Below are positions 1-6,303 of a stretch of 10,208 bases of DNA, piece after piece. Below the pieces are notes generated by a model. That model ran no database searches and had not been told where the DNA came from. It saw nothing but the letters and a program-made list of their open reading frames with translations. The translations under genes were made by a program, and so were the position numbers. Positions within the stretch are counted from its first letter, which is position 1. Each line of letters starts with the position of its first letter. The DNA lies in the NCBI GenBank assembly GCA_002309345.1, contig DBWZ01000007.1:1-10208 (forward strand), written 5' to 3'. The DNA is from Pseudobutyrivibrio sp. UBA1225 (GTDB lineage: Bacteria; Bacillota; Clostridia; Lachnospirales; Lachnospiraceae).

Positions 1-5
1 TTTTT

Positions 6-89
6 TATATATAGTCACCAATGCACATTCGGCGTCCTGCCTCAGCGTGCATTTTCAGCCGCCGTCCTGGCGGCTGATGACTATATATA
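6..89. other. Symmetric element able to fold as a three-way junction
   Basis: Three nested stems are visible. The outer stem pairs 6-17 with 78-89 (12 bp, TATATATAGTCA against its complement). Inside it, 20-26 pairs with 47-53 (AATGCAC/GTGCATT), topped by a 3-bp stem 31-33/39-41. Then 55-63 pairs with 69-77 (9 bp, TCAGCCGCC/GGCGGCTGA) and abuts the outer stem. Both hairpins end in the same five-base loop, GTCCT (34-38 and 64-68), or AGGAC on the other strand. The arms are GC-rich in an A/T-rich setting. It could be a structured RNA, a miniature palindromic mobile repeat with 12-bp terminal inverted repeats, or a complex 3' end of a gene left of the window. The strand cannot be decided. I do not recognise a named family. 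Confidence 0.6.
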
Positions 90-343
90 TCAAAAATCTC
101 TTTTTCTTTCACTAATGCTCATTCCAACGAAAGAGCAATTATTCCTAAGCTAGATTATGTAACTATATTCTTGAAATAATATAATGTCCGTCGATGCTAC
201 ACATTCATCTGAGAATTGTAAAACATTGAAAACACTGGTCTAAACAGGAATGCGAACATGTGAGGATTAGATAATCATAATTCTTCGCCGGAATTCAACA
301 AGAGTGAGCCGGCGGGCGGTGGTTGGCGCGGCAAGAGAAGGAG
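90..343. other. Intergenic stretch with no supported gene
   Basis: I see no reading frame here with an SD. A perfect -10 hexamer TATAAT lies at 180-185 (+) but lacks a good -35 at the right distance and has no gene after it. A 12-bp palindrome GATTA-GA-TAATC lies at 265-276. From about 286 to 336 the base composition turns GC-rich, with an inverted repeat CGCCGG (286-291) / CCGGCG (309-314). Read on the minus strand, this is a C-rich trailer beyond the galM terminator. Confidence 0.5.
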
Positions 344-345
344 AG

Positions 346-381
346 AAAAAAGAAGGGCGAACCCCGGTTTGGAGCCGCCCT
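346..381 (-). terminator. Intrinsic terminator of galM
   Basis: Read leftward on the minus strand, AGGGCG (381-376) pairs with CGCCCT (359-354). An inner CTCC/GGGG pairing sits around an AAACC loop, and the hairpin is followed by a TTCTTTTTT tract (plus strand: the A-rich run ending near 346). It lies about 30 bases past the galM stop codon, the usual place for a Rho-independent terminator. Confidence 0.7.
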
Positions 382-409
382 GTGATAAACAAGAAGCGTA
401 ATGCGCTAA

Positions 410-1444
410 TTAAACAAACTTGTAGATGGTTGTAGAGTGAGCCTTGACGCCGGCTTTCGCGATTGGCTGCTGGAAGGCTGGTACGTTGACGGCATTTGGG
501 AAGAACTGGGACTCGAAGCAAACACCGTAGCGCTTGTCGTAAGCAAAGCCGCCCTTGCCAATGTGTGAAGAATCGAGATAGTTGCCTGCGTAGAGCTGTA
601 CGCCAGGTAAATCGGTATAAACTTCCATCTTTCTGCCGCTCTCAGGGTCCTCAAGTGTACAACTTGGTTTAGTGAGAGATGGGTTGTTTAAGCAGTAGTT
701 GTGGTCGAAACCGCCTGCCCAGTTGAGCTGATCGTAATCTGCTTCTGTATCCTTGCTAAGAGGCTTTGGAGTAGTGAAATCCATTGGAGTTCCCTTAACA
801 TCAGCAAGTTCGCCATGTGGTATAGACTCGCTATCTGTGTATGTAAACTTGTCTGCGTCTATCCATACGATGTGATTCATAACCGAACCTGTGTCGTGTC
901 CATTCAAGTTAAAGTAAGAATGATTGGTTGGGTTGAATACTGTATCAACATCTGAAAGGCCGGAATATTCAAGCTTTAGAGCGTTGTCATCAGATAAGGT
1001 ATATGTGATGGTGATGTCCATTTCTCCTGGGAAACCACACTCGCCGTCTGCCTTGTGGCAAGTGAAGGTGATGTGGCTATCATCGGCTGATGCTACATCC
1101 CAGATACGACGATGCATTGGATTGAATCCAGAGTGAAGGTTGTTCTTGCCATCGTTTGCATCAAGCTTGTATTCAACTCCGTTGAGAGTAAATTTGCTGT
1201 CGCCGATGCGGTTGCCGTAAGGGCAGATGCAGCAGCCAAAGCCAGGGCCATTCACGAAGTAGTCCTCGATTTTGTCGTATCCTAAAACTACATCTGAAAG
1301 GATACCCTCTGAATCAGGTACCCAGAGTTCTAAAAGATTGCAGCCATAGTTCATGATTTTGGCTTGCATTCCATTTTTGTTGATAAGAGTGTAAGCGATG
1401 ATATCTTCGCCATTTTTGGTAACGCCAATTTTTTCTTTTTCCAC
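410..1444 (-). CDS. galM: Aldose 1-epimerase (galactose mutarotase)
   Basis: A cytosolic enzyme that interconverts the alpha and beta anomers of galactose, glucose and related aldoses, feeding the Leloir pathway and sugar kinases. The 344-residue product has the usual family length. The expected catalytic residues are present: general acid His175 in NPTNHSYFNLNG and general base Glu311 in CFESQFFPN. Substrate-site residues Arg79 (GNRIG), His104 (NLHSG) and Asp247 (GGFDHNYCL) can also be seen. The segment before GNRIG reads GFGCCICPY, with three close cysteines, where many homologues have a GR-type motif. A GTG start at 1444 is chosen because GGGAGG (1457-1452) lies 7 bases upstream. The in-frame ATG at 1528 would add 28 residues unlike the family and has no SD. 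The gene appears monocistronic, ends at its own terminator, and is divergent from the PBP gene. Family assignment is secure; sugar preference is not shown. Confidence 0.95.
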   Translation of the reverse strand: MEKEKIGVTKNGEDIIAYTLINKNGMQAKIMNYGCNLLELWVPDSEGILSDVVLGYDKIEDYFVNGPGFGCCICPYGNRIGDSKFTLNGVEYKLDANDGKNNLHSGFNPMHRRIWDVASADDSHITFTCHKADGECGFPGEMDITITYTLSDDNALKLEYSGLSDVDTVFNPTNHSYFNLNGHDTGSVMNHIVWIDADKFTYTDSESIPHGELADVKGTPMDFTTPKPLSKDTEADYDQLNWAGGFDHNYCLNNPSLTKPSCTLEDPESGRKMEVYTDLPGVQLYAGNYLDSSHIGKGGFAYDKRYGVCFESQFFPNAVNVPAFQQPIAKAGVKAHSTTIYKFV

Positions 1445-1451
1445 GTTTAAA

Positions 1452-1457
1452 CCTCCC
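1452..1457 (-). promoter_or_regulatory. Ribosome binding site that fixes the GTG start of galM
   Basis: GGGAGG on the minus strand, 7 bases before GTG (1444-1442). It supports the shorter protein over the upstream ATG at 1528. Confidence 0.8.
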
Positions 1458-1530
1458 GAAAAACTATAGTATTGATGTGAATATAAGAAACATTTTGCAG
1501 ATATATTAGTCTGTTCTGCAAGGTACATAT

Positions 1531-1563
1531 AGGCATTTATATTAACAAAAATATGCCTTTAAA
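1531..1563 (-). promoter_or_regulatory. Possible galM promoter with overlapping inverted repeat
   Basis: On the minus strand TTTAAA (1563-1558) and TATAAA (1541-1536) are 16 bases apart and could be -35 and -10, giving a leader of about 85 bases. An inverted repeat AGGCAT (1531-1536) / ATGCCT (1553-1558) has its arms at those two hexamers, as an operator might. The -35 is weak (4 of 6), so this is tentative. Confidence 0.35.
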
Positions 1564-1579
1564 CACATCATATTAATGA

Positions 1580-1601
1580 TAATTGTAAAGAAGGACAATT
1601 A
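1580..1601. repeat. Inverted repeat in the galM-PBP intergenic region
   Basis: TAATTGT (1580-1586) and ACAATTA (1595-1601) form 7-bp arms around an 8-base centre, between the two divergent promoters. It could be an operator for either gene. A/T-rich DNA produces such repeats by chance, so the weight is low. Confidence 0.25.
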
Positions 1602-1640
1602 CAAGGAAATGGAAAAATAAAGCAAAATTTAAGGGCAAAA

Positions 1641-1658
1641 ATGTCAAAGATATGACAT
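1641..1658. promoter_or_regulatory. Operator-like inverted repeat on the PBP promoter
   Basis: ATGTCA (1641-1646) and TGACAT (1653-1658) are perfect 6-bp arms with a 6-base spacer. The right arm covers the proposed -35 hexamer (1652-1657), so a protein bound here could block or otherwise alter polymerase entry. No regulator is assigned. Confidence 0.4.
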
Positions 1659-1681
1659 AAGGGTATGAAATAATATATAAT
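1652..1681 (+). promoter_or_regulatory. Promoter of the PBP-glucokinase unit
   Basis: ATGACA (1652-1657, 5 of 6 matches to the -35 consensus), an 18-base spacer and a perfect TATAAT (1676-1681). Predicted start of transcription near 1688 leaves a leader of about 40 bases, holding GAGAGG (1713-1718) as SD 10 bases before the PBP ATG. Confidence 0.6.
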
Positions 1682-1728
1682 TCTCATATAGATTTTAATT
1701 GACGAAAAAAATGAGAGGCAGATAATCT

Positions 1729-3891
1729 ATGAAGAAGGCCAAGGAAAAGAAAATCCTGAGGTTAATAAAAATTCAAATCGTACTTTTGTTAATAGTAGTA
1801 GGTGGCTTTTCCTACTACTATTTGGGCGGCTATGCCCGTCAGGTTTCCCAGCTAAAGAACGAGGCAATCAGTATAGTAAAGCATTCTAATGCCAACACCT
1901 TTAGGCAGATAGAAACTAGCGAAGTGTACGATGCTAACGGAAATACGATTTCAGTTTTGAAAGGGGAGAAGGACGTTTATTATCTGCCATACAAGGATAT
2001 TCCTCAGGAATTTACGGATGCTATTGTCTCAATAGAAGATAAAAAGTTTTTCAAGCATTCGGGGGTGGACTACAAAGCCATAGCGAGAGCTGCGTTTGCC
2101 ATGATAAAGGATGGAGAGGTTAAGCAGGGCGGAAGTACCATTACCCAGCAGCTTGCGCGAACCATGTTTTTGTCAAACGAAAAGACATGGCAAAGAAAAG
2201 TCGAAGAGATTTACATAGCTTCTGAGATGGAAAAGAAGTATTCCAAGGAGCAGATATTAGAGTTCTATCTTAATAATGTATATTTTGCCAACGGCTATTA
2301 TGGTATACAGGCGGCGGCAAAGGGCTATTTTAGCAAGGATGCGAATCAACTTGATTTATCAGAGATATGCTATATTTTGGCGATTCCAAACAGCCCGACT
2401 TTTTACGATCCAGTGATAAATCCAGACAATACAATCGCTAGACGAAATCGTATCTTAAAGGCAATGCTTAAGGATGAAAAGATTAGTGAAAGTACATACA
2501 ACGGTGCTGTAAATGAGGAAATCAACCTTAGTCGTTCCACATCTTTAAAGAATAACTACGTGGAAACCTACGTATATTATTGTGCGACTCGTAATCTGAT
2601 GAAACGAGACGGATTCGAATTCAAGACAGATTTTAGGACTCAGGAGGCGAAAGCAAACTACGAGAAAGCCTACGAGGAAGCGTACAACAATTGGAATCGA
2701 AGTCTATTTACATCAGGTTATAGAATATATACAACGATTGATATAAATATGCAAAACCAGCTTCAGTCAGCTATTGATACAAAGCTAGCGGAGTTTACAG
2801 ACGTAAATGAGGAAGGGATATACACCCTCCAATCAGCGGCAGTCTGCTTGGATAACGAGACAGGCATGACAAAGGCGATAGTTGGCGGAAGAAGCCAAGA
2901 CGTAACAGGCTATACTTTAAACAGAGCATTCCAAAGCTACAGACAGCCGGGAAGCTCTATAAAACCATTGTTAGTTTACACTCCAGTGCTTGAGCGAGGG
3001 CTTACACCAGATTCAAAGGTTATGGATGTAAAACAACCTAATGGACCAGAGAATTCCACAGGAACATATTCAGGAGAAATTACGCTGAGAGAAGCGGTGG
3101 CCCAGTCCAAAAACACAGTTGCATGGCAGCTTTATGAGCAGTTGACTCCTGAGGCGGGGATGCAATATCTCAAAGCCTTAGAGTTCTCTCATATTGAAAA
3201 GGATGACTATGGAATGGCGGCCTGCTTAGGCGGATTTACCGTCGGCGTTAGTCCACTAGAGATGGCAAAGGGCTATTGTACAATATACAACGATGGCAAT
3301 ATGCGAGAGCCGGATTGCATTCTTAAGATTACAGATTCTGCAGGAAATATATTGTACGAGGCGAAGCAAGAGCCAAAAGAAGTTTACAAAGAAAATGCTG
3401 CCAGAATGATGACAGATATGCTACAATCGGTAGTGACTGACGGAACGGCAAAGAGCATTGACTTGGGCGAGATGCCTTGTGCTGGAAAGACAGGAACAAC
3501 CAACAAAAATAGAGATGGTTGGTTTGTTGGATACACCAAATACTACACCACTAGTGTGTGGGTTGGATACGACACCCCTAAAAAGCTTCCTAGTCTCAAG
3601 GGATCATCTTATCCAGCCGCAATTTGGCAGGAGTACATGGTAGGTATCCATGAGGGCTTACTTCCAGCCGAGTTTAAAAAGCCAATCGAGTTTATCGGCA
3701 CAGAAGAGCAGCAGGAAGAACCTGCTGAAGAGGAAGAACAGCAGGGCATTTTCGACGAGGAGAATCCTGGGGAAGATTATCAGGTAATAACACAGACTTT
3801 CGATGGAAACCGTGTGCCTGAGGGAGCAATCCCGGAGAATGCAACAGATGTACAGGTTACAACAACTACAGAACAAGTTGAGCAACAATAG
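1729..3891 (+). CDS. Class A penicillin-binding protein (PBP1A type)
   Basis: A membrane-anchored bifunctional peptidoglycan synthase that polymerises lipid II and cross-links stem peptides outside the membrane. The 720 residues read in order: a short basic cytoplasmic tail, one membrane anchor (about 14-32), a GT51 glycosyltransferase (about 65-245), a linker, and a penicillin-binding transpeptidase (about 365-640). The glycosyltransferase has catalytic Glu103 in SIEDKKFFKH, the QGGSTITQQLAR block (133-144) and RKVEEIYIA (156-164) with a probable second catalytic Glu160. The transpeptidase has nucleophile Ser409 in SSIK (409-412), SKN (460-462) and KTGT (587-590). All motifs are intact. A tail from about 656 is rich in Glu, Gln and Thr and looks disordered; no PASTA domain is seen. 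The glucokinase gene follows after 48 bases without a terminator, so both may share one transcript. Symbols such as ponA or mrcA are used for this family; I cannot choose between them. Confidence 0.96.
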   Translation: MKKAKEKKILRLIKIQIVLLLIVVGGFSYYYLGGYARQVSQLKNEAISIVKHSNANTFRQIETSEVYDANGNTISVLKGEKDVYYLPYKDIPQEFTDAIVSIEDKKFFKHSGVDYKAIARAAFAMIKDGEVKQGGSTITQQLARTMFLSNEKTWQRKVEEIYIASEMEKKYSKEQILEFYLNNVYFANGYYGIQAAAKGYFSKDANQLDLSEICYILAIPNSPTFYDPVINPDNTIARRNRILKAMLKDEKISESTYNGAVNEEINLSRSTSLKNNYVETYVYYCATRNLMKRDGFEFKTDFRTQEAKANYEKAYEEAYNNWNRSLFTSGYRIYTTIDINMQNQLQSAIDTKLAEFTDVNEEGIYTLQSAAVCLDNETGMTKAIVGGRSQDVTGYTLNRAFQSYRQPGSSIKPLLVYTPVLERGLTPDSKVMDVKQPNGPENSTGTYSGEITLREAVAQSKNTVAWQLYEQLTPEAGMQYLKALEFSHIEKDDYGMAACLGGFTVGVSPLEMAKGYCTIYNDGNMREPDCILKITDSAGNILYEAKQEPKEVYKENAARMMTDMLQSVVTDGTAKSIDLGEMPCAGKTGTTNKNRDGWFVGYTKYYTTSVWVGYDTPKKLPSLKGSSYPAAIWQEYMVGIHEGLLPAEFKKPIEFIGTEEQQEEPAEEEEQQGIFDEENPGEDYQVITQTFDGNRVPEGAIPENATDVQVTTTTEQVEQQ

Positions 3892-3924
3892 TTATCTAGC
3901 TAAATCAAAAAATATTATATATAC

Positions 3925-3929
3925 GGAGG
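3925..3929 (+). promoter_or_regulatory. Ribosome binding site of the glucokinase gene
   Basis: GGAGG lies 10 bases before the ATG at 3940. A TTG in frame at 3931 would be one base from the SD and cannot serve as the start. Confidence 0.7.
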
Positions 3930-3939
3930 TTTGGGAGTA

Positions 3940-4878
3940 ATGGCAAACTATGGTTTTGGACTTGATTTAGGTGGAACCACATGTAAGTGTGGACTTTTCA
4001 CAACATCAGGAGAGTTAGTTGAAAAGTGGGAGGTTCCAACAGACACATCTAATGGAGGTGTCAACATACTAAAGAACTTGGCTACAACAGTACTTACTAA
4101 GATGGAAGAAAAGGGCATAACAGCAGATGATGTTTCTGGTGTTGGTATCGGTATTCCAGGTCCTGTGTCAGGAGATGGCGTTGTTAATAGATGCGTTAAT
4201 CTTGGCTGGGGCGTTTTCAATGTAGAGAAAGAGTTTTCAGATTGCCTTGGCGGAATCAAGGTAAAGGCAGGAAATGATGCAAACGTAGCAGCTTTAGGCG
4301 AAGCTTGGATGGGTGCAGCGAAAGAATATGGTAGTTCAGTAATGGTTACTCTTGGAACAGGAGTAGGCGGAGGAGTTATTATTAACGACGAGATTATTAC
4401 TGGTTCCACAGGAGCAGCAGGAGAAATCGGACACATCAGAGTTAGCTATAATGAAGAGAATTCATGTGGATGCGGCAACCACGGCTGTCTTGAGCAGTAT
4501 TGCTCAGCAACAGGAATTGCAAGGCTTGCAAAGATTCGCTTGGCGCAAAATGATGATGAGACAACTCTTAGAACAATTGAGCCACTAGATGCCAAGGCTG
4601 TATTTGACGAGGCAAAGAAGGGCGATGTAGTAGCGAAGGAAGTTGTAAAGAGAGCTTGTGAGTATTTGGCTCAGGGACTTCAGGTTATATCTTGCGTGGT
4701 AAATCCAGAGGCATTTGTTATTGGTGGAGGAGTATCAAAGGCTGGACAGTATCTGATAGACGAAGTTGAATATAGATTCAACCAAATTGCCTTTCATGGA
4801 TGTAAGAACTCAAAGATTATTCTAGCAACACTTGGCAATGATGCTGGAATCTACGGAGCCATGAAGCTTATTCTTTAG
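3940..4878 (+). CDS. glcK: ROK-family glucokinase
   Basis: A cytosolic kinase expected to phosphorylate glucose with ATP to glucose 6-phosphate. The 312-residue product begins directly with the ATP phosphate-1 loop LDLGGTTCKCGL (8-19) and has no N-terminal helix-turn-helix, so it is a kinase and not a ROK repressor. Other family marks are catalytic Asp113 in GNDANVAALGE, a second phosphate loop LGTGVGGGVI (138-147), the ROK signature GEIGH with His165, a zinc-binding CGCGNHGC (Cys176, Cys178, Cys183), and an adenosine-site IGGGVSKAG (261-269). The length is typical of Gram-positive GlcK. It lies 48 bases after the PBP gene with no terminator between, and ends at the strong hairpin 4915-4947. 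Glucose specificity is inferred from family resemblance; other hexoses or N-acyl sugars remain possible. Confidence 0.92.
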   Translation: MANYGFGLDLGGTTCKCGLFTTSGELVEKWEVPTDTSNGGVNILKNLATTVLTKMEEKGITADDVSGVGIGIPGPVSGDGVVNRCVNLGWGVFNVEKEFSDCLGGIKVKAGNDANVAALGEAWMGAAKEYGSSVMVTLGTGVGGGVIINDEIITGSTGAAGEIGHIRVSYNEENSCGCGNHGCLEQYCSATGIARLAKIRLAQNDDETTLRTIEPLDAKAVFDEAKKGDVVAKEVVKRACEYLAQGLQVISCVVNPEAFVIGGGVSKAGQYLIDEVEYRFNQIAFHGCKNSKIILATLGNDAGIYGAMKLIL

Positions 4879-4914
4879 AATAAAGGAATTAGGTGCAAAA
4901 TTAAATTTAGACAT

Positions 4915-4947
4915 AAAAAATCTCCCATGAACCATGGGAGATTTTTT
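4915..4947. terminator. Bidirectional intrinsic terminator between glucokinase and TetR genes
   Basis: A perfect stem pairs AAAAAA-TCTCCCATG (4915-4929) with CATGGGAGA-TTTTTT (4933-4947) around an AAC loop. A six-T tract follows the GC stem in either direction, so it can end the rightward PBP-glucokinase transcript and the leftward TetR transcript, whose stop codon is 9 bases away. Confidence 0.93.
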
Positions 4948-4955
4948 AACTTATT

Positions 4956-5516
4956 TTATTTCTTTTTAGTAATACCATTGTATCCATTTTCGATAATCTG
5001 GCATGCCTGAGCAGCAAGCTCGTCGAAAGGAATCTTCTTTCCTGAACGCAACCAATCTCTGTAGATAAATGTGATACAAATTGTGTAAGAACGAACAATT
5101 GTAGGATAAGCAGCAACTTCAAAGAACTTAACAAATGGCTTGCTCTTTAAAACAGCATCTGTTACTGACTCATAGAAGAATGAATAGTGGTCATCACAGA
5201 GCAATCTCTGCTGAACAGCATTACGTGTTTCCAAATACTTATAGAAATTTGTAATACAACCCTTCAAGTCGAAATTCTCAGCTGATTCCCCAATAGCTTC
5301 AAGAATCTCTTCTACGATTTCTTCCTCTACCTCAGAAACTAAATCATCCAATGAAGAATAGTGTAGATAAAAGGTCTTGCGGTTGATGCCCGCACGATCT
5401 GTTAATTCAGTAATAGAAATTTCATTATAATTTTTCTCTAAAACAAGTTCAAAGAAAGACTTTCTAATTCCTGTGATCGTTCTCCTTACTCTAAGATCTT
5501 TGCTTCTTTCTCTCAT
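4956..5516 (-). CDS. TetR/AcrR-family transcriptional regulator
   Basis: A 186-residue one-component regulator. The N-terminal DNA-binding domain (about 9-60) has a helix-turn-helix at 34-53, ISITELTDRAGINRKTFYLH, followed by the usual tyrosine and YSSLDDL. The remainder is predicted helical and would form the dimerisation and ligand-binding part. I do not recognise a ligand from the sequence. The C-terminal part, with FFYESVTD and a late IYRDWLRSGKKIPFDEL block, resembles TetR regulators common in Bacillota, but that is memory only. The ATG at 5516 is preceded 9 bases away by AAAGGAG (5532-5526). The gene is divergent from the MarR-ABC unit, so it might act on the shared region, on itself, or elsewhere. 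Neither of the tandem palindromes near the marR promoter has a copy near this gene. Confidence 0.92.
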   Translation of the reverse strand: MRERSKDLRVRRTITGIRKSFFELVLEKNYNEISITELTDRAGINRKTFYLHYSSLDDLVSEVEEEIVEEILEAIGESAENFDLKGCITNFYKYLETRNAVQQRLLCDDHYSFFYESVTDAVLKSKPFVKFFEVAAYPTIVRSYTICITFIYRDWLRSGKKIPFDELAAQACQIIENGYNGITKKK

Positions 5517-5569
5517 ATGTTTCTACTCCTTTAAATATTTAATTATTTTACTCCGTACCCCCTAACACC

Positions 5570-5575
5570 ATTATA
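5570..5575 (-). promoter_or_regulatory. Likely -10 element for the TetR gene
   Basis: A perfect TATAAT on the minus strand, about 55 bases before the start codon. No convincing -35 lies 16-18 bases upstream, so the promoter may be weak or need an activator. Confidence 0.35.
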
Positions 5576-5694
5576 CGAATTCAAGTCATTATTCATAGCC
5601 ACTTAAGAGATTAACATACCGGTGCTTCTTTGTCTACTATACCACGGAAAATAGTTGCACGGTGATTTTTAATACTTTTTTAATAGAAATTTTG

Positions 5695-5723
5695 TTGCTT
5701 GGACACAATTAAGATTATATAAT
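5695..5723 (+). promoter_or_regulatory. Promoter of the MarR-ABC exporter unit
   Basis: TTGCTT (5695-5700), a 17-base spacer and a perfect TATAAT (5718-5723). Transcription should begin near 5730, inside the first palindrome at 5728-5749. The -35 matches the consensus only in TTG. A weaker alternative, TTGCAC (5655-5660) with TTTAAT 18 bases on, lies upstream. Confidence 0.6.
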
Positions 5724-5727
5724 AAAA

Positions 5728-5759
5728 AATAGTTCGGTACCGAACTATTCGGGCTCGAA
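5728..5759. promoter_or_regulatory. Tandem palindromic operators, probably for the MarR protein
   Basis: A perfect 22-bp palindrome (5728-5749) is centred on AGTTCGGTACCGAACT. A second site TTCG-GGCT-CGAA (5748-5759) repeats the core TTCG-N4-CGAA exactly 15 bp further on. They begin 5 bases after the -10 and cover the expected transcription start, so binding would block initiation. Self-repression through a palindrome at the promoter is well known for MarR regulators encoded first in their operon. Assigning the site to this MarR rather than the divergent TetR is inference. Confidence 0.65.
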
Positions 5760-5811
5760 CCATTTTGCACTAAAAACATTGATTTTACAACAATATAAAG
5801 AAAGGATAAGC

Positions 5812-6300
5812 ATGATAAAAAAGGATTTTGACAGCATGCGACACCTTGGATTTTTGTTTGACGGCACTAGCCGTGAAATTAAAAAAGCTGTTAGCCGAGG
5901 CGTAATCGAAAATAACGAAGGCCATCAGTGCAATATGAAGATAGGATGGTTGCTTGGATATCTAGATCGCCAAGAGGATGCTGTATTTCAAAAGGATTTA
6001 GAAAAAACCTTACATCTGCCGAAGTCAACTCTTGCGGATATGATTCAAGAGCTAGAAAAGAGCGGATTTATCAGGAAAGTTCCGGTTAATTCAGATGGTC
6101 GCAAAAAGCAGATTGTTTTAACCGAGGTTGGAAAGAAGTTCACCAACATGGCTGAAGATCAGATCATTGCCGTTGATGAATACATCACAAAGGGCATATC
6201 CGAAGAGCAAATAGAGCTAGTGGTAGAGGTTCTAGAAAAAATGCGTCAAAACGCTATGAATTACAAATCGTACATAGATTTATCCAACAAGGAGGAGTAA
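5812..6300 (+). CDS. MarR-family transcriptional regulator
   Basis: A 162-residue winged helix-turn-helix regulator, expected to be a dimer. The DNA-binding part runs from about 42 to 110: helix-turn-helix at about 58-83 (FQKDLEKTLHLPKSTLADMI) and the wing with DGRKKQIVLTEVGKKF at 95-110, the standard MarR wing pattern. Helices at both ends (about 3-30 and 112-150) would form the dimer interface. The ATG at 5812 is chosen because AAGGA (5802-5806) precedes it by 5 bases; an in-frame TTG at 5779 has no SD. It is the first gene of a unit with the two exporter halves: its stop codon is 3 bases before the next start, whose SD lies within its own last codons. It probably represses the unit until a compound binds; the effector is unknown. 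Confidence 0.93.
   Translation: MIKKDFDSMRHLGFLFDGTSREIKKAVSRGVIENNEGHQCNMKIGWLLGYLDRQEDAVFQKDLEKTLHLPKSTLADMIQELEKSGFIRKVPVNSDGRKKQIVLTEVGKKFTNMAEDQIIAVDEYITKGISEEQIELVVEVLEKMRQNAMNYKSYIDLSNKEE
6289..6297 (+). promoter_or_regulatory. Ribosome binding site supporting a TTG start
   Basis: AAGGAGGAG lies inside the last codons of the MarR gene, 6 bases before TTG at 6304. The next in-frame ATG is 22 codons later, inside the first membrane helix, so TTG is the credible start. The arrangement implies translational coupling with the regulator. Confidence 0.75.
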
Positions 6301-6303
6301 TAA

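Noticed and set aside
74..80. CTGATGA resembles the conserved core of a hammerhead ribozyme
   Set aside because: No hairpin followed by GAAA comes after it at a fitting distance, and the bases are already paired across the junction of two strong stems.
115..153. Twelve-codon frame starting ATGCTCATTCC
   Set aside because: No SD in front of it and nothing else to support it.
1442..1528. Longer GalM beginning at the ATG at 1528
   Set aside because: The extra 28 residues do not fit the family and lack an SD, while the GTG at 1444 has an ideal one.
1699..1727. TTGACG, 17 bases, then ATAATC as a PBP promoter
   Set aside because: Transcription would begin after the start codon at 1729; the promoter at 1652-1681 has proper room for a leader and SD.
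5517..5811. Riboswitch or other structured leader in the TetR-MarR intergenic region
   Set aside because: Apart from the tandem palindromes, which read best as operators, I see no layered stems typical of a known riboswitch class.
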